DNA of 64,000 bases from Thermogemmatispora carboxidivorans (GCF_000702505.1 NZ_JNIM01000001.1:2852001-2916000); one strand, 5' to 3'. Shown: positions 44,175 through 54,043, counted from the stretch's first letter. The notes: generated by a model not told the origin, from the sequence alone. Numbers and translations: made by a program.

Positions 44175-45467
44175 ATGAAATCGCCACTTGAGGGCAACGA
44201 TGCCTCTCGGTCAGGAACTGTTCTCGCGCTGTTTCGCACTGGCCAGGCGCGCACGCGGGCGGATGTGATCCGCCTGACCGGCCTGGCACGCTCGACAGTC
44301 ACGCAGCGCCTGGAGCAGCTGCTCGCTGCCGGCCTGCTGGTACCGGATGGAGCCAGCGCCTCGACGGGAGGCCGTCCTCCGACGCAATTCAAATTCAATG
44401 CGGCACGTGGGGTATTTTTGACTGCCGACGTTGGAGCCAGCCATTTGCGCTGTGCCCTGACAGATCTGGCTGGGACTATTCTGGCAGAGGAAGCCAGTGA
44501 GCTAGATGTCGCTGCCGGGCCCCATCCTGTGCTTGAGCGGGTGACGAGGACGTTTTTGGACCTTCTGCAACAGCAGCAGGTGCCTCCCCAGAAGGTGCAT
44601 GGAATCGGGATTAGCGTTCCTGGCCCCGTGGAGTTCGCCACCGGACGGGTGGTCAGCCCTCCGATTATGACCGGCTGGGATGGCTTTGATATTCCGGGCT
44701 ACTTCCTCGAGCGCTTTGCCTGTCCGACGCTGGTGGACAATGATGTGAACGTGATGGCCTTTGGGGAATACAAGGCCTGCTGGCCAGAGCATCCGCATAT
44801 GTTGATGGTGAAGGTCGGGACGGGAGTCGGCTGCGGCATCATTTCGAATGGGCAGATCCTGCGTGGCGCCCAAGGAGCAGCTGGGGACCTCGGCCACATC
44901 CCCTACAGCGGCGACCTGGCTAATCTGGCAACTCCTCCCCTCTGCCGCTGTGGCAATCATGGCTGTGTGGAAGCCTATGCTGGCGGTTGGGCATTGCTGC
45001 GCGATCTCCGCGCACTCGGCCACCAGGTCCATTCGACCTACGAGGTGGTCCGCCTGATTCGAGCCGGCCAGCAGGACGCGGTCCATCTGGCTCGTCAGGC
45101 GGCCCGTGTGCTGGGTCAGGCCATCTCCGATGCGGTGAGTCTGCTGAACCCTTCGCTGGTGGTCTTAGGCGGTCGTCTGGCTCATGCCGATGAGCCATTG
45201 CTCGCCGGCATTCGCGAAGTGGTCTATCGGCGTTCCTTGCCGCTGGCAACCCGCGCCTTGCAGATTACCACCAGTCGCCTGGATATCCACGCTGGCATTA
45301 CTGGCCTGGCGCTCCTGCTCGGGGAGTATCTCTACGCACCCGAGCTGGTTGATCTGGCGCTTGACCCCGAGGCCCCGGCTCTTCCCGCGGGACGCTTCGG
45401 GCCGCTGAGTGGGCAAGCACTCGGTTATACGCTGCGTCTTCTGAGCCAGGGAGCCGCCACTCCTTAG
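44175..45467 (+). CDS. ROK family transcriptional regulator (NagC/XylR-type)
   Basis: 430 residues from the ATG at 44175 (GAGGAG 10 nt upstream). The N-terminal winged helix-turn-helix is RADVIRLTGLARSTVTQRLEQL. The ROK domain follows with FLTADVGASHLRCALTDL, GIGISVPGPVEF, DNDVNVMAFGEY and the zinc motif CRCGNHGCVEAYAGG. It most likely represses the divergent sugar operon and is released by the sugar. Confidence 0.88.
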   Translation: MKSPLEGNDASRSGTVLALFRTGQARTRADVIRLTGLARSTVTQRLEQLLAAGLLVPDGASASTGGRPPTQFKFNAARGVFLTADVGASHLRCALTDLAGTILAEEASELDVAAGPHPVLERVTRTFLDLLQQQQVPPQKVHGIGISVPGPVEFATGRVVSPPIMTGWDGFDIPGYFLERFACPTLVDNDVNVMAFGEYKACWPEHPHMLMVKVGTGVGCGIISNGQILRGAQGAAGDLGHIPYSGDLANLATPPLCRCGNHGCVEAYAGGWALLRDLRALGHQVHSTYEVVRLIRAGQQDAVHLARQAARVLGQAISDAVSLLNPSLVVLGGRLAHADEPLLAGIREVVYRRSLPLATRALQITTSRLDIHAGITGLALLLGEYLYAPELVDLALDPEAPALPAGRFGPLSGQALGYTLRLLSQGAATP

Positions 45468-45562
45468 CTCTGGCCAGCCCTCTTTTTGGCTGGCTTTCTC
45501 GCCGTCGTCTGTCGCTCCGCCATTTCTCTCCCTCCAGGCATACCCTGAGCACAGACTCGCGC

Positions 45563-46041
45563 ATGCATTGTACTCAGTACATTCGCAACGAGGGCGCCTG
45601 GTTTGACCACCCCTGGCAGCTTTCGGCGAAGAGGTCGATTTCGGATGGGGAGCAGGCGTCATCTCCAGTCTCACCGATAAAGCGCTCTTCTCGCTGGCTC
45701 CGGCAGTATTCCTGGTTTCCGTCATTATCCCCATCACCCTGGGCAATATCCTGTTTACGGCCCTGGTTTTCCTGGTCCTGCATGGCCTCGGGCTACCTAA
45801 GATGATCTTCTTGATAGTGCTGGGTATATTAAACTGGCTTCTGCTCCTCGGCTTCGTCTGGCTCGTCAATCGTGTCGCTGTGACCACCACCCGCCGTGCT
45901 CAGCCCTCCGCCATTGCTGCCCGACGCCGACGCCCCGCAGCGGCAGCAGCGCAACTGGCAGCGCGTGCTGAGGACATGGGCAGGCAAAACGTGAACCACG
46001 CCCAGACAATAGCGACAGGGTCGCGAGGCCACGACTGCTGA
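45563..46041 (+). pseudogene. Frame-disrupted small membrane protein
   Basis: From 45607 to 46041 one frame is open and reads as a hydrophobic protein (ALFSLAPAVFLVSVIIPITL, ALVFLVLHGLGLP, MIFLIVLGILNWLLLLGFVW) with a basic Arg-rich tail. It has no ATG, GTG or TTG before the ATG at 45802. An ATG at 45563 opens a different frame (MHCTQYIRNEGAWFDHPWQL) that runs into it, so a single frameshift near 45610-45640 is suspected. Alternatively a 79-residue protein starts at 45802. No family recognised. Confidence 0.45.
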
Positions 46042-46145
46042 TCGGTAAAATAGGAGGATAGCGGTGCTATGACTTGCGACGATAGCGCGGTGAACCAATT
46101 GCCGTATGGGACGTATAACATTCTAGGTAAAAAGGAGGACTATCC

Positions 46146-46640
46146 ATGACGGACCATCCATTCGTGATTGCACCCTTCTACAAGGGCTGGGATGTCTATC
46201 AGAACCATCTCATTCGTGCGATTGCTCCGCTTTCCGCTGAGCAACTGGCGCTCTCTGCAGGAGGTGATCTTCGCTCGATTGGCCAGATAGCGACTCATAT
46301 CGTCGCCGTGCGCGCCAGGTGGCTCTACTGGGTCTTGAAGGAGGGAGATGAACAACTCATCGCCATTGGCCGGTGGGACCGTCCCGGCCAGCCTGACAGG
46401 TCCGCTGCTGAAATCGTCCACGGCCTCGAAACTACCTGGAAGGTGATTGAAGCAGCCCTCCAGCGCTGGACGTCCGCCGATTTAGAGGAGATCTTGTACG
46501 ATGTTGATGAGGAGACTGGTGAGGAAGAGACTTTCACGCGCCAGTGGGTCATCTGGCATTTGCTCGAACATGATCTGCATCATGGTGGAGAACTCTCATT
46601 CTCGCTCGGCATGCATGGCCTGGCCGCGATCGATCTGTAG
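46146..46640 (+). CDS. DinB family protein
   Basis: 164-residue four-helix-bundle protein of the DinB/YfiT superfamily. Metal-binding His residues fit THIVAVRARW and the C-terminal EHDLHHGGELSFSLG. Members are metal-dependent thiol transferases or stress proteins with mostly unknown substrates. The start follows AAAAAGGAGG. The next gene begins 33 bp later, so the two may be co-transcribed. Confidence 0.8.
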   Translation: MTDHPFVIAPFYKGWDVYQNHLIRAIAPLSAEQLALSAGGDLRSIGQIATHIVAVRARWLYWVLKEGDEQLIAIGRWDRPGQPDRSAAEIVHGLETTWKVIEAALQRWTSADLEEILYDVDEETGEEETFTRQWVIWHLLEHDLHHGGELSFSLGMHGLAAIDL

Positions 46641-46673
46641 GAAGAAGAGAGCTTCAGCGAAGGAGTTACCTGT

Positions 46674-47663
46674 ATGCGTCGGTTCTTCCCTGTCCTCACC
46701 CTGGTTGTGATGGCCCCGGTGATCGCTGAACTGCTATGGGGATCGACCCCCATCAGCCGCGCCGCTTATCTCATCAGCCAGGTGCCGATGTACGGAGCAG
46801 GGACGCTCTTGATCCGCGAGGTGGTGCGCAGGAGTGACCGCGGATGGGCCAGTGTGCTGCTGTTGGGCGTCGCCTACGGCATTGTCGAGGAAGGTCTTGC
46901 CATTCAATCGTTTTTTCATCCCACCCTCTTTGGCGCATCCGACTGGGGAGCACGCATCTTCGGCATCAATGGCGTTTATGCCCTCTGGGCCGTCGGCTAT
47001 CATGCCGTCTGGAGTGTCGCCATCCCTATCTTACTGACAGACCTGCTCTTTCCAGCGCAACGGCAACAGCCTTACCTGGGCACGGTTGGCCTTATCGTTA
47101 CCGGCATATTCTATGTTCTGGGGGTCGCGCTGATCGGGTTCTTCCTATTCCGCTCGACACACTACCTTGCTCCCCCTGCCCTGCTCGCTCTCGCCGTGCT
47201 TGCCGTAGCGCTGCTCGTCCTGGCCGCGCTGCGTCTGCTGCCCAGGAACAGGCCCGAGGCAGCGCGGCCAGCGAAGGCCCCTTCGCCCTGGGTCGTCCTG
47301 CTGGTAGCTGGGATCAGCGGCTTTGCCTGGCAGTTTGTCTTGATCTGGCTGAGACACTTTCTGCCGGTGTTGTTCACAGGAGCCTGGGTAGTGCTGCCGA
47401 TGCTGCTCGCGGTCCTCATGGCCGGAGCGGTCGGCTGGCTGGTACAGCACTGGGCACGAAGTCAGCATTGGAGCAACCTTCATCTTCTGGCCCTGGCAAG
47501 TGGGGCGCTCATTGCCCACACGCTCTTTGGGGCGCTTGTCCTCACTCAGACCACCGTTGATCGTCTGGGACTCGTGGTGCTGGGACTGGTGATGATGGTC
47601 ATGCTCAGCGTACTGGCTTTTCGCCTTCGCGCCAGCAATGCCTACGACGCCACGCCGGTGTAG
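46674..47663 (+). CDS. Multi-pass membrane protein of unknown function
   Basis: 329 residues with about nine hydrophobic segments. The first third contains TLLIREVVRRSDRGWASVLLLGVAYGIVEEGLAIQS in outline, whose EE pair in a membrane helix recalls the CPBP/Abi-type proteases, but the second conserved motif is not clear. Cytoplasmic tail RLRASNAYDATPV. It may be transcribed with the DinB gene. I give no function. Confidence 0.65.
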   Translation: MRRFFPVLTLVVMAPVIAELLWGSTPISRAAYLISQVPMYGAGTLLIREVVRRSDRGWASVLLLGVAYGIVEEGLAIQSFFHPTLFGASDWGARIFGINGVYALWAVGYHAVWSVAIPILLTDLLFPAQRQQPYLGTVGLIVTGIFYVLGVALIGFFLFRSTHYLAPPALLALAVLAVALLVLAALRLLPRNRPEAARPAKAPSPWVVLLVAGISGFAWQFVLIWLRHFLPVLFTGAWVVLPMLLAVLMAGAVGWLVQHWARSQHWSNLHLLALASGALIAHTLFGALVLTQTTVDRLGLVVLGLVMMVMLSVLAFRLRASNAYDATPV

Positions 47664-48699
47664 GAGCCTGCTGTCCTCTACATCTCTCGTCCTCTCTCGC
47701 CAGCTCCCACGCCACCTGTATACAAGACGGGCGGCTCGTACTCTTTAGTGAAGAAAAGGGGAGGGACCGATGCTCGATGCAAAGAGCAGGCACGGTCTGC
47801 CTCACAGTGGCTTTCTCGTCATCGGAGCGGCTGGGCAAGTCGACAGCAGCGATAACAGATGAACGATTCTGTGATCAGCTCCGAGCGTCCGCCCGGCCTC
47901 ACCATCATGGAAAGTGCCTGGCAGGGCTTACCAGGGAGCCGACAAAAATCTTTATGATCGGCCAACCCCTTGACGACCCTCCTCTGGCAGCCATATAATC
48001 CTCGGCAGAGATTGTTTTCACTAGAAAGAGAACCTCTGGTTTGATCCGCCTGGAAGCTCCTGACCTCAAAGGTCGATCGTGAGAGGAGAGGGAGCAACAG
48101 CCATCAAACTGGGTCATTGTCGAGGAGGATTGTGACCATCTATGGAACCGGCGAGTAGATGCGCAGAGCCACCGTCGCGCAGAGCGGTTTGCCTGGGCGC
48201 GAGAAAGGTGGGTGCTGACGAGAAGGGGAGGTGGAAGACTGGCTGAAGGATCACCTGTGTTTATCGACTCTTTCACCTTCCCTCTCGTCTCTCCCCCACT
48301 GTTTTTCCCGCCTCGTTCTTTTCTCATCGTCTGAACGTGAAGGCAGCTCTTTCCTTCTAGCCTTGTGCGCCAGGCGCTCCAGGTCAGAAGTTGGCTGTTC
48401 CCTTTCTTCATCGCTCACTGGGCATCTGCGGCTAGAGCTAGATGCTGCAGAGGATACACATACGCTCTGCTTCTGCCTCTGGAAGGTCATCTTTCTGGGC
48501 TCACGCATTGTGGGCTGTGAGCGGCACCGCCGAAGCAGGTTCTCGGTGACTGCCGGCGGGGAAGCTTTGCCTTTGCCCACATGCGGACGACCCCCTCTGT
48601 CTTCCCGGTGGCCTGCGTAAGCCAGCCTGCTTGTCGGCTGTCCAGCGATGGACACGATCGATCATCCTGGCCAATTTTCACCGGCACCGGAGAGACATC
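47664..48699. other. One-kilobase gene-free region with a long transporter leader
   Basis: No supported gene. Frames on both strands are low-complexity or Arg/Ser-rich shadows. A good promoter at 47970-47999 points right, which would give the transporter a 5' leader of about 690 nt. A GAGGAGG at about 48120 precedes very short frames. I recognise no riboswitch class. Confidence 0.45.
47970..47999 (+). promoter_or_regulatory. Promoter upstream of the NitT/TauT-type transporter
   Basis: TTGACG (47970-47975), 18-bp spacer, TATAAT (47994-47999). It is the only strong promoter found between the membrane-protein gene and the transporter genes and faces them. Confidence 0.6.
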
Positions 48700-50490
48700 A
48701 TGGCTCGTATGCTTCATTCCTTACCACAGCAGCGACGGGGCCCGTCAGAGTCAGGAGGTCATCGTTGGCTCTGGCTACGGGACTTGATCCTGGGAGGAGG
48801 CTTCCTGCTGCTGCTCTGCGCCTTGCTCGTGCTGGCTGCCTCACGCTGGGCGGCTCCACTCACCCCGCTGGTGGCTCTCTCGCTTTCGCCGCTGGCGCTG
48901 CCCCTCTATGCCGGCTATTCACTGCTGCGCATGCTGTTGGCATACGGTCTGGCGCTGCTGTTCACCTTGCTCTATGGCCATGTGGCCGCTACCAATCGTC
49001 AGGCCGAGCGCGTTCTGATCCCGCTGCTTGACCTGCTCCAGAGTATTCCCATTCTCTCCTTTCTCCCGGCAGTGGTGCTGGCCCTGGTCGTGGCTTTTCC
49101 CCACAGCAATATTGGGCTGGAACTGGCCAGCATCCTGCTCATCTTTACGAGCCAGGCCTGGAATATGACCTTTAGCTTCTACCATTCTGTTTTAACACTG
49201 CCTCGCGATCTCATAGATGTCTGTCGTTTATTGCGCCTGAGACCCTGGCAGCGCTTTTTGAAGCTTGAACTGGCGGCCTCGGTCATTGGCCTGGTCTGGA
49301 ACAGTATGATGAGCTGGGCCGGCGGCTGGTTCTTTCTAATGGCCTCCGAGCAATTTTCATTAGGAGAACGCTCCTTCCGGCTGCCCGGCCTGGGCTCCTA
49401 TCTGCAGCTCGCCGCTGACCGAGGCGATGCGCAGGCGCTCGCTCTTGGGCTGCTCACGCTGGTCGGCATGATTGTCCTGCTTGATGTTTGCCTCTGGCGC
49501 CCTCTGGTGGCCTGGGTCGAACGCTTTAAGGTCGAAGAGCAGGCGGAGACGGCTCCGCCGCGCTCGCTGGTGCTCGATCTGCTTCGAGGCTCGCCAACCG
49601 TGCGCTGGCTGTGGAAGCACCTGGGCCAGCCGCTCGGGGAGGGACTGGCCTGGTTGCTCAACCGCCTGCAACCACAGCCGGAGGACAGGTCAGCATGCCT
49701 GTCCGCAGTGGAGCAGGCCCGTCGAGATCAGCTTCTCCACTGGACACGGCGCGGCGTGGGCGTGCTGTTCCTGGGCTTACTCGTATTGCTAGCGCTCTGG
49801 ATCGGCTGGCAAGGAGGGTTATTGCTAATGCAGGTGCCACCTGTGACATGGGGACGCCTGGTGCTGGCTGCCGGAGCGACCTGGCTCCGTACGCTGAGCG
49901 CTCTGGCGATCGGCACGCTGTGGACAGTTCCCGTTGGCGTGGCAATTGGCCTTTCACCCCGTTGGTCACGCCGCCTGCAGCCGCTGGTCCAGATCGTTGC
50001 CTCGATCCCGGCCACAGCCCTCTTCCCGGCGCTGCTGGCTCTTCTGGTAGCTCTGCCGGGCAGCCTCTCGTTGGCTGCGATCCTGCTCATGCTGTTGGGA
50101 ACCCAGTGGTATGTGCTCTTCAATGTGATTGCCGGGGCGATGGCCATCCCTCGCGATTTGTTGGAGGCTGCCGCCCTCTTCGGCGTGACTGGCTGGCGCC
50201 GCTGGCGCACGCTGATTTTACCCGCGCTCTTTCCTTTCCTGGTGACTGGGTTACTTACCGCCAGCGGGGGTGCCTGGAACGCCAGCATCGTCTCCGAGCT
50301 GGTGCAGTTTCATGGCCAAACGCTGCACACCTTTGGGCTGGGCGCCGAAATTGCCGCAGCGGCTGGGGCCGGCAATTATCCGGTGCTATTGGCAGGTACG
50401 CTGCTCATGGCTGCTGTAGTTGTCCTGTTCAATCGACTTGTGTGGCGGCGGCTCTACCAGCTGGCCGAGCGGCGCTATCGCCTGGCCTAG
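48700..50490 (+). CDS. NitT/TauT-type ABC permease, two permease domains fused
   Basis: 596 residues from the ATG at 48700. An in-frame ATG upstream lacks a ribosome site. Two complete binding-protein-dependent permease domains lie in tandem. The first (about 80-270) has the coupling motif IDVCRLLRLRPWQRFLKLEL. The second (about 380-590) has LEAAALFGVTGWRRWRTLILP. Each is a variant EAA loop. Family members import nitrate, sulfonates, cyanate or thiamine precursors. No substrate-binding protein gene is in the window. Confidence 0.85.
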   Translation: MARMLHSLPQQRRGPSESGGHRWLWLRDLILGGGFLLLLCALLVLAASRWAAPLTPLVALSLSPLALPLYAGYSLLRMLLAYGLALLFTLLYGHVAATNRQAERVLIPLLDLLQSIPILSFLPAVVLALVVAFPHSNIGLELASILLIFTSQAWNMTFSFYHSVLTLPRDLIDVCRLLRLRPWQRFLKLELAASVIGLVWNSMMSWAGGWFFLMASEQFSLGERSFRLPGLGSYLQLAADRGDAQALALGLLTLVGMIVLLDVCLWRPLVAWVERFKVEEQAETAPPRSLVLDLLRGSPTVRWLWKHLGQPLGEGLAWLLNRLQPQPEDRSACLSAVEQARRDQLLHWTRRGVGVLFLGLLVLLALWIGWQGGLLLMQVPPVTWGRLVLAAGATWLRTLSALAIGTLWTVPVGVAIGLSPRWSRRLQPLVQIVASIPATALFPALLALLVALPGSLSLAAILLMLLGTQWYVLFNVIAGAMAIPRDLLEAAALFGVTGWRRWRTLILPALFPFLVTGLLTASGGAWNASIVSELVQFHGQTLHTFGLGAEIAAAAGAGNYPVLLAGTLLMAAVVVLFNRLVWRRLYQLAERRYRLA

Positions 50491-50577
50491 CACCATCTCT
50501 CGTGGAAGGCCAGGCAGACTGCGATGAAAGGCCCCCGATTCCTTAGCATGAGATGAAAGGACAAAAGGAGGAACACA

Positions 50578-51984
50578 ATGGCTCAGAGACAGACGATTGA
50601 GGCGAACGGCTCGGTGATCCTGGAGGCCCAGCAGGTTACTCATCTGTACCAGGGGCGGGGAGAGCAGAGACGGGGAGGACACGCTCCGGTCGTGCTGGAA
50701 GCGATCTCGCTGCAGATCCGCTCTGGTGAGTTGGTAGCCCTGCTGGGGCCCTCGGGATCGGGAAAGTCCACGTTGCTGCGCATCCTGGCGGGGTTGATCC
50801 GTCCAACACAGGGAGCGGTCTATGTGCATGGCCAGCCACTGCAGGGTCCTACTCCTTCGTGCGCGATGGTGTTCCAGAGCTTTGCCCTCTTCCCCTGGCT
50901 GACCGTGCTCCAGAATGTTGAGCTGGGACTGGAGGCCCTGGGGCTTCCCCGCCTGCAGCGCTTGAAGCGCGCTCTGGCGATTATCGATAAGATTGGGCTG
51001 GATGGCTTCGAGGAAGCCTATCCCAAAGAGCTGTCGGGCGGGATGAGGCAGCGCGTCGGCTTTGCCCGCGCGTTGGTGGTCGAACCAGAGCTGCTCTTGC
51101 TGGATGAGCCTTTCAGCGCGCTCGATGTGCTCACCGCTGCCAATCTACGCCGCGAGCTGCTGCAGCTCTGGTACCAGGCAAGTATTCCAACGCGTGCCAT
51201 GCTGCTGGTCACCCACAATATCGATGAGGCTGTGAGCATGGCCGATCGCTTGCTGATCCTGGGGGCCGACCCCGGCCACATCCGCGCGGAGATTCGGGGA
51301 TTGCCCCGTGGGAGGCGGGAGCCACATAGCCCCGCCTATCTACAGCTGGTGGATCTGATCTATCGACTGATGACAAGCCCGGATGAGGATGGGGCTGCCT
51401 TGCTGGAGGAGGAGCCCGCACTGGTACGACGGGGGCAGCGCCGCCCGTCACGCCCCTATCAAATGCTGCCCCACGTTGCACCAGCCGATATCATCGGCTT
51501 GCTGGAGCTAGTCCAGGCCCGCGGGAGCCGGGCCGACCTGGCCGAGTTGGGTCGCGAGCTGCAGCTGGAGCTAGATGAGCTGCTCCCGCTGGTCGATGCC
51601 GCCGCTTTGCTCCAACTGGCCCGCCCGGAAGCGGGGGATCTGGTTCTGACGGAGGTGGGCCAGCAGCTCGCCGAGGCCGATCTCCAGAAGGAGAAGCAAC
51701 TCTTCCGCCAGCAGGCGCTAGCACGCGTGGCACTGCTGTGTCGCATCGCGGAAGACCTGGCAGCAGCACCCGAGCAGCGGATGGATAAGGAGCGCTACCT
51801 CGAGCGCTTGCGCGAGCATTTCAGTGAGGGAGAGGCAGAGGCCCAGCTGCAAACGCTCATCGAGTGGGGGCGCTACGCTGAAATCTTTACTTACCAGGAA
51901 GAAGCGGGGATCTTTGCGCTGGAAACGGATGCGGAAAGAGAAGACCTGGCCGCTGAGGCCGCCGGTGGCACACGGGAGCAATGA
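50578..51984 (+). CDS. NitT/TauT-type ABC ATPase with AAA-associated C-terminal domain
   Basis: 468 residues. The ATPase half has GPSGSGKSTLLRILAG, the Q-loop MVFQSFALFPWLTV, LSGGMRQRVGFARAL and LLLLDEPFSALD. The C-terminal half (about 300-455) is a helical winged-type AAA-associated domain (DIIGLLELVQARGSRADLAELG) found in some members of this transporter family and thought to be regulatory. It lies 87 bp after the double permease, with AAAGGAGGA before the ATG. Confidence 0.87.
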   Translation: MAQRQTIEANGSVILEAQQVTHLYQGRGEQRRGGHAPVVLEAISLQIRSGELVALLGPSGSGKSTLLRILAGLIRPTQGAVYVHGQPLQGPTPSCAMVFQSFALFPWLTVLQNVELGLEALGLPRLQRLKRALAIIDKIGLDGFEEAYPKELSGGMRQRVGFARALVVEPELLLLDEPFSALDVLTAANLRRELLQLWYQASIPTRAMLLVTHNIDEAVSMADRLLILGADPGHIRAEIRGLPRGRREPHSPAYLQLVDLIYRLMTSPDEDGAALLEEEPALVRRGQRRPSRPYQMLPHVAPADIIGLLELVQARGSRADLAELGRELQLELDELLPLVDAAALLQLARPEAGDLVLTEVGQQLAEADLQKEKQLFRQQALARVALLCRIAEDLAAAPEQRMDKERYLERLREHFSEGEAEAQLQTLIEWGRYAEIFTYQEEAGIFALETDAEREDLAAEAAGGTREQ

Positions 51985-52069
51985 GGTTGTCAGGGAGCCT
52001 ACACCAACAGCTCCCGTCTGCTACCGACGTGCTCCTCCTGTAACCAGCCAGTCCGCGTAGCAATCAGAA

Positions 52070-54043
52070 TCAGTTCCGCCCTTCTCCATCGATAGCCTGC
52101 TGGACCTCGTTCAGCGCCTGTTGAAGCACCGGATTGGTAGGATTGAGGCGCAGGGCTGTGGTGAAATCGGCCAGGGCCTGGGAAAGGTTACCCTGCTTCT
52201 GATGAAGGCGACCGCGGTTGTAGTAGACGGCGAAGGCGGTGGGATCGAGGTCGAGAGGATCGAGGCGGATAGCTTCGCTGTAGTCGGCCAGGGCCCGCTC
52301 GACCTCGCCCTGCCGCTCGTAAAGAGCACCACGGTTGTTGTATGCAGCGGCGAAAGTGGGATCGAGGCGGATAGCTTCACTGTAGTCGGCCAGGGCGTGC
52401 TCGACGTTACCCAGGCGGTAGTTGCAGTTGCCACGGTTGTAGTAGGCAAGGACAAAGGTGGGATTGAACCGGATGGCCTCGGTATAGTCGGCGAGGGCGC
52501 GCTCAATGTTACCCTGCCGCTCGTAGAGACTACCACGGTTGTAGTAGGCGATGGCATAGGTAGGATCGAGGCGCAGGGCCTCGTTATAATCGGCCAGGGC
52601 CCGCTCGACGTCGCCCTGCCTGACATAGAGATTGGCCCGGTTGCAGTAGATGCGGGCAAAGGAGGGATCGAGGCGGATGGCCTCGCTGTAGTCAGCGAAG
52701 GCTCGCTCGACCTCGCCCCGCTTGGCGTAGAGGATGCCACGATTGATATAAGCGGCGGTGTAGGCAGGATCGAGACGCAGGGCCTCGTTATAGTCGGCCA
52801 GGGCCTGCTCAAGCTTGCCCAGGTAGTCATGGGCCAGGCCGCGGTTAGTATAGGCGACGGCCAGGGTGGGATCGAGACGGATAGCTTCGCTGTAGTCGGT
52901 CAGGGCCCGCTCGAAGTTACCTTGCTTGACATCGAGGTCGGCTCGGCTGACATAAGCGACGGCCAGGGTGGGATCGAGGCGAATGGCCTCGTTGTAGTCG
53001 GCGAAGGCCCGCTCGACGTCGCCTCGTTCGGCGTAGAGGAGGCCACGGCTATAATAGACGGAGCCATCAGTGGGGTCGCGGCGAATGGCCTCGGTATAGT
53101 CAGCCAGGGCCTGCTCGGCGTCGCCCTGCTTTTCATGCAGAGCACCACGGTAGCGATAGGCGATGGCATCAGAGGCAGAGATGGCCTGTGACAGGTCAAG
53201 GCTCTGCTGGTGAGCGACAGCCTGCTTGAGGGCCGCAGCAAAGGCCTCGACGGAGGGAAAGCGCTCTGCAGGCTCTTTGGCCAGAGCGCGCAAGATCACT
53301 GCTTCCACCGCCGGGGGCAACTTCGGGGTGTGCTCGCGCAGGGACGGCGGCGGCGTGTGTTGATGGTGCATGGCTAGCTCGGGGTAGGTTCCGCGGAATG
53401 GGGGAGTTCCACAGAGCCATTCATAGGCCATAATGGCCAGCGCATACTGATCGCTGGCCTGCTGCGGCTGCCCGACAAACTGCTCTGGAGCCATGTAGGC
53501 GGCGATGCCTTCTGCTTCGGCGTCGGGCTTGGGGGCCGCAGAGAAGCGGATGGCCAGGAGTCCGATGCCGAAGTCGCTGAGCAGGAGGCGGCCCGCCGCA
53601 TCGAGCAAGACATTGTCGGGCTTGAGATCGCCGTGAATAACTCCGGCCTGATGGGCATACTGCAGCGCGGAAGCGAGCTGGCTGACAGCACGCAGGACGG
53701 TGGACAAGGGTAGACGCGAGCCGCGGGAAAGGCGCTGGCGTAGGGAGCCACTGGGGGTGTAGGCCATCACCAGGAAGGGAAGCGAATGCTTGGGGTCGAA
53801 ACCGAGATCGAGCAAGGGCAGGATATAAGCATGGCGCAGGCGCAGCAGGGTGCGGGCCTCGTTGAGGAAGGCAGGCAGGTCGGCTGAGGAAAGCGGGCAG
53901 GAGGTGAGGAGCTTGAGGGCCACAGGGACGGAAGAGGGGCGGCGCTGGTCCTCGGCAAGATAGACCTGACCGAAACTGCCGGCACCGAGCAGACGGACGA
54001 GCTGATAGCGATCGAGAGATTGACCGGAGAGATCCGGGAGCAT
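52070..54043 (-). CDS. Ser/Thr protein kinase with ten TPR repeats
   Basis: 657 residues. Kinase domain about 12-275: Gly loop GAGSFG (20-25), Lys44, Glu62, catalytic loop HGDLKPDN (137-144) and DFG (157-159). The Arg before the catalytic Asp is Gly, so this is a non-RD kinase. No membrane segment follows. From about residue 290 ten TPR units of 34 residues (for example AYYNRGSLYERQGNIERALA) run to the end. These are near-identical at DNA level, giving 102-bp periodicity. It is likely a cytoplasmic signalling kinase with a protein-binding superhelix. Confidence 0.88.
   Translation of the reverse strand: MLPDLSGQSLDRYQLVRLLGAGSFGQVYLAEDQRRPSSVPVALKLLTSCPLSSADLPAFLNEARTLLRLRHAYILPLLDLGFDPKHSLPFLVMAYTPSGSLRQRLSRGSRLPLSTVLRAVSQLASALQYAHQAGVIHGDLKPDNVLLDAAGRLLLSDFGIGLLAIRFSAAPKPDAEAEGIAAYMAPEQFVGQPQQASDQYALAIMAYEWLCGTPPFRGTYPELAMHHQHTPPPSLREHTPKLPPAVEAVILRALAKEPAERFPSVEAFAAALKQAVAHQQSLDLSQAISASDAIAYRYRGALHEKQGDAEQALADYTEAIRRDPTDGSVYYSRGLLYAERGDVERAFADYNEAIRLDPTLAVAYVSRADLDVKQGNFERALTDYSEAIRLDPTLAVAYTNRGLAHDYLGKLEQALADYNEALRLDPAYTAAYINRGILYAKRGEVERAFADYSEAIRLDPSFARIYCNRANLYVRQGDVERALADYNEALRLDPTYAIAYYNRGSLYERQGNIERALADYTEAIRFNPTFVLAYYNRGNCNYRLGNVEHALADYSEAIRLDPTFAAAYNNRGALYERQGEVERALADYSEAIRLDPLDLDPTAFAVYYNRGRLHQKQGNLSQALADFTTALRLNPTNPVLQQALNEVQQAIDGEGRN

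Noticed and set aside
45165..45890. 241-codon minus-strand frame
   Set aside because: Overlaps the end of the ROK gene and the disrupted membrane protein. Composition is not protein-like, and the hydrophobic plus-strand frame explains the region better.
47905..48411. 168-codon minus-strand frame in the long intergenic region
   Set aside because: Ser/Arg-rich without a fold or motif, and antisense to the proposed leader. Not supported as a gene.
52121..53191. Long plus-strand frame and tandem DNA repeats resembling a repeat array or CRISPR
   Set aside because: The 102-bp periodicity is explained by the TPR units of the kinase gene. There are no unique spacers between short repeats.
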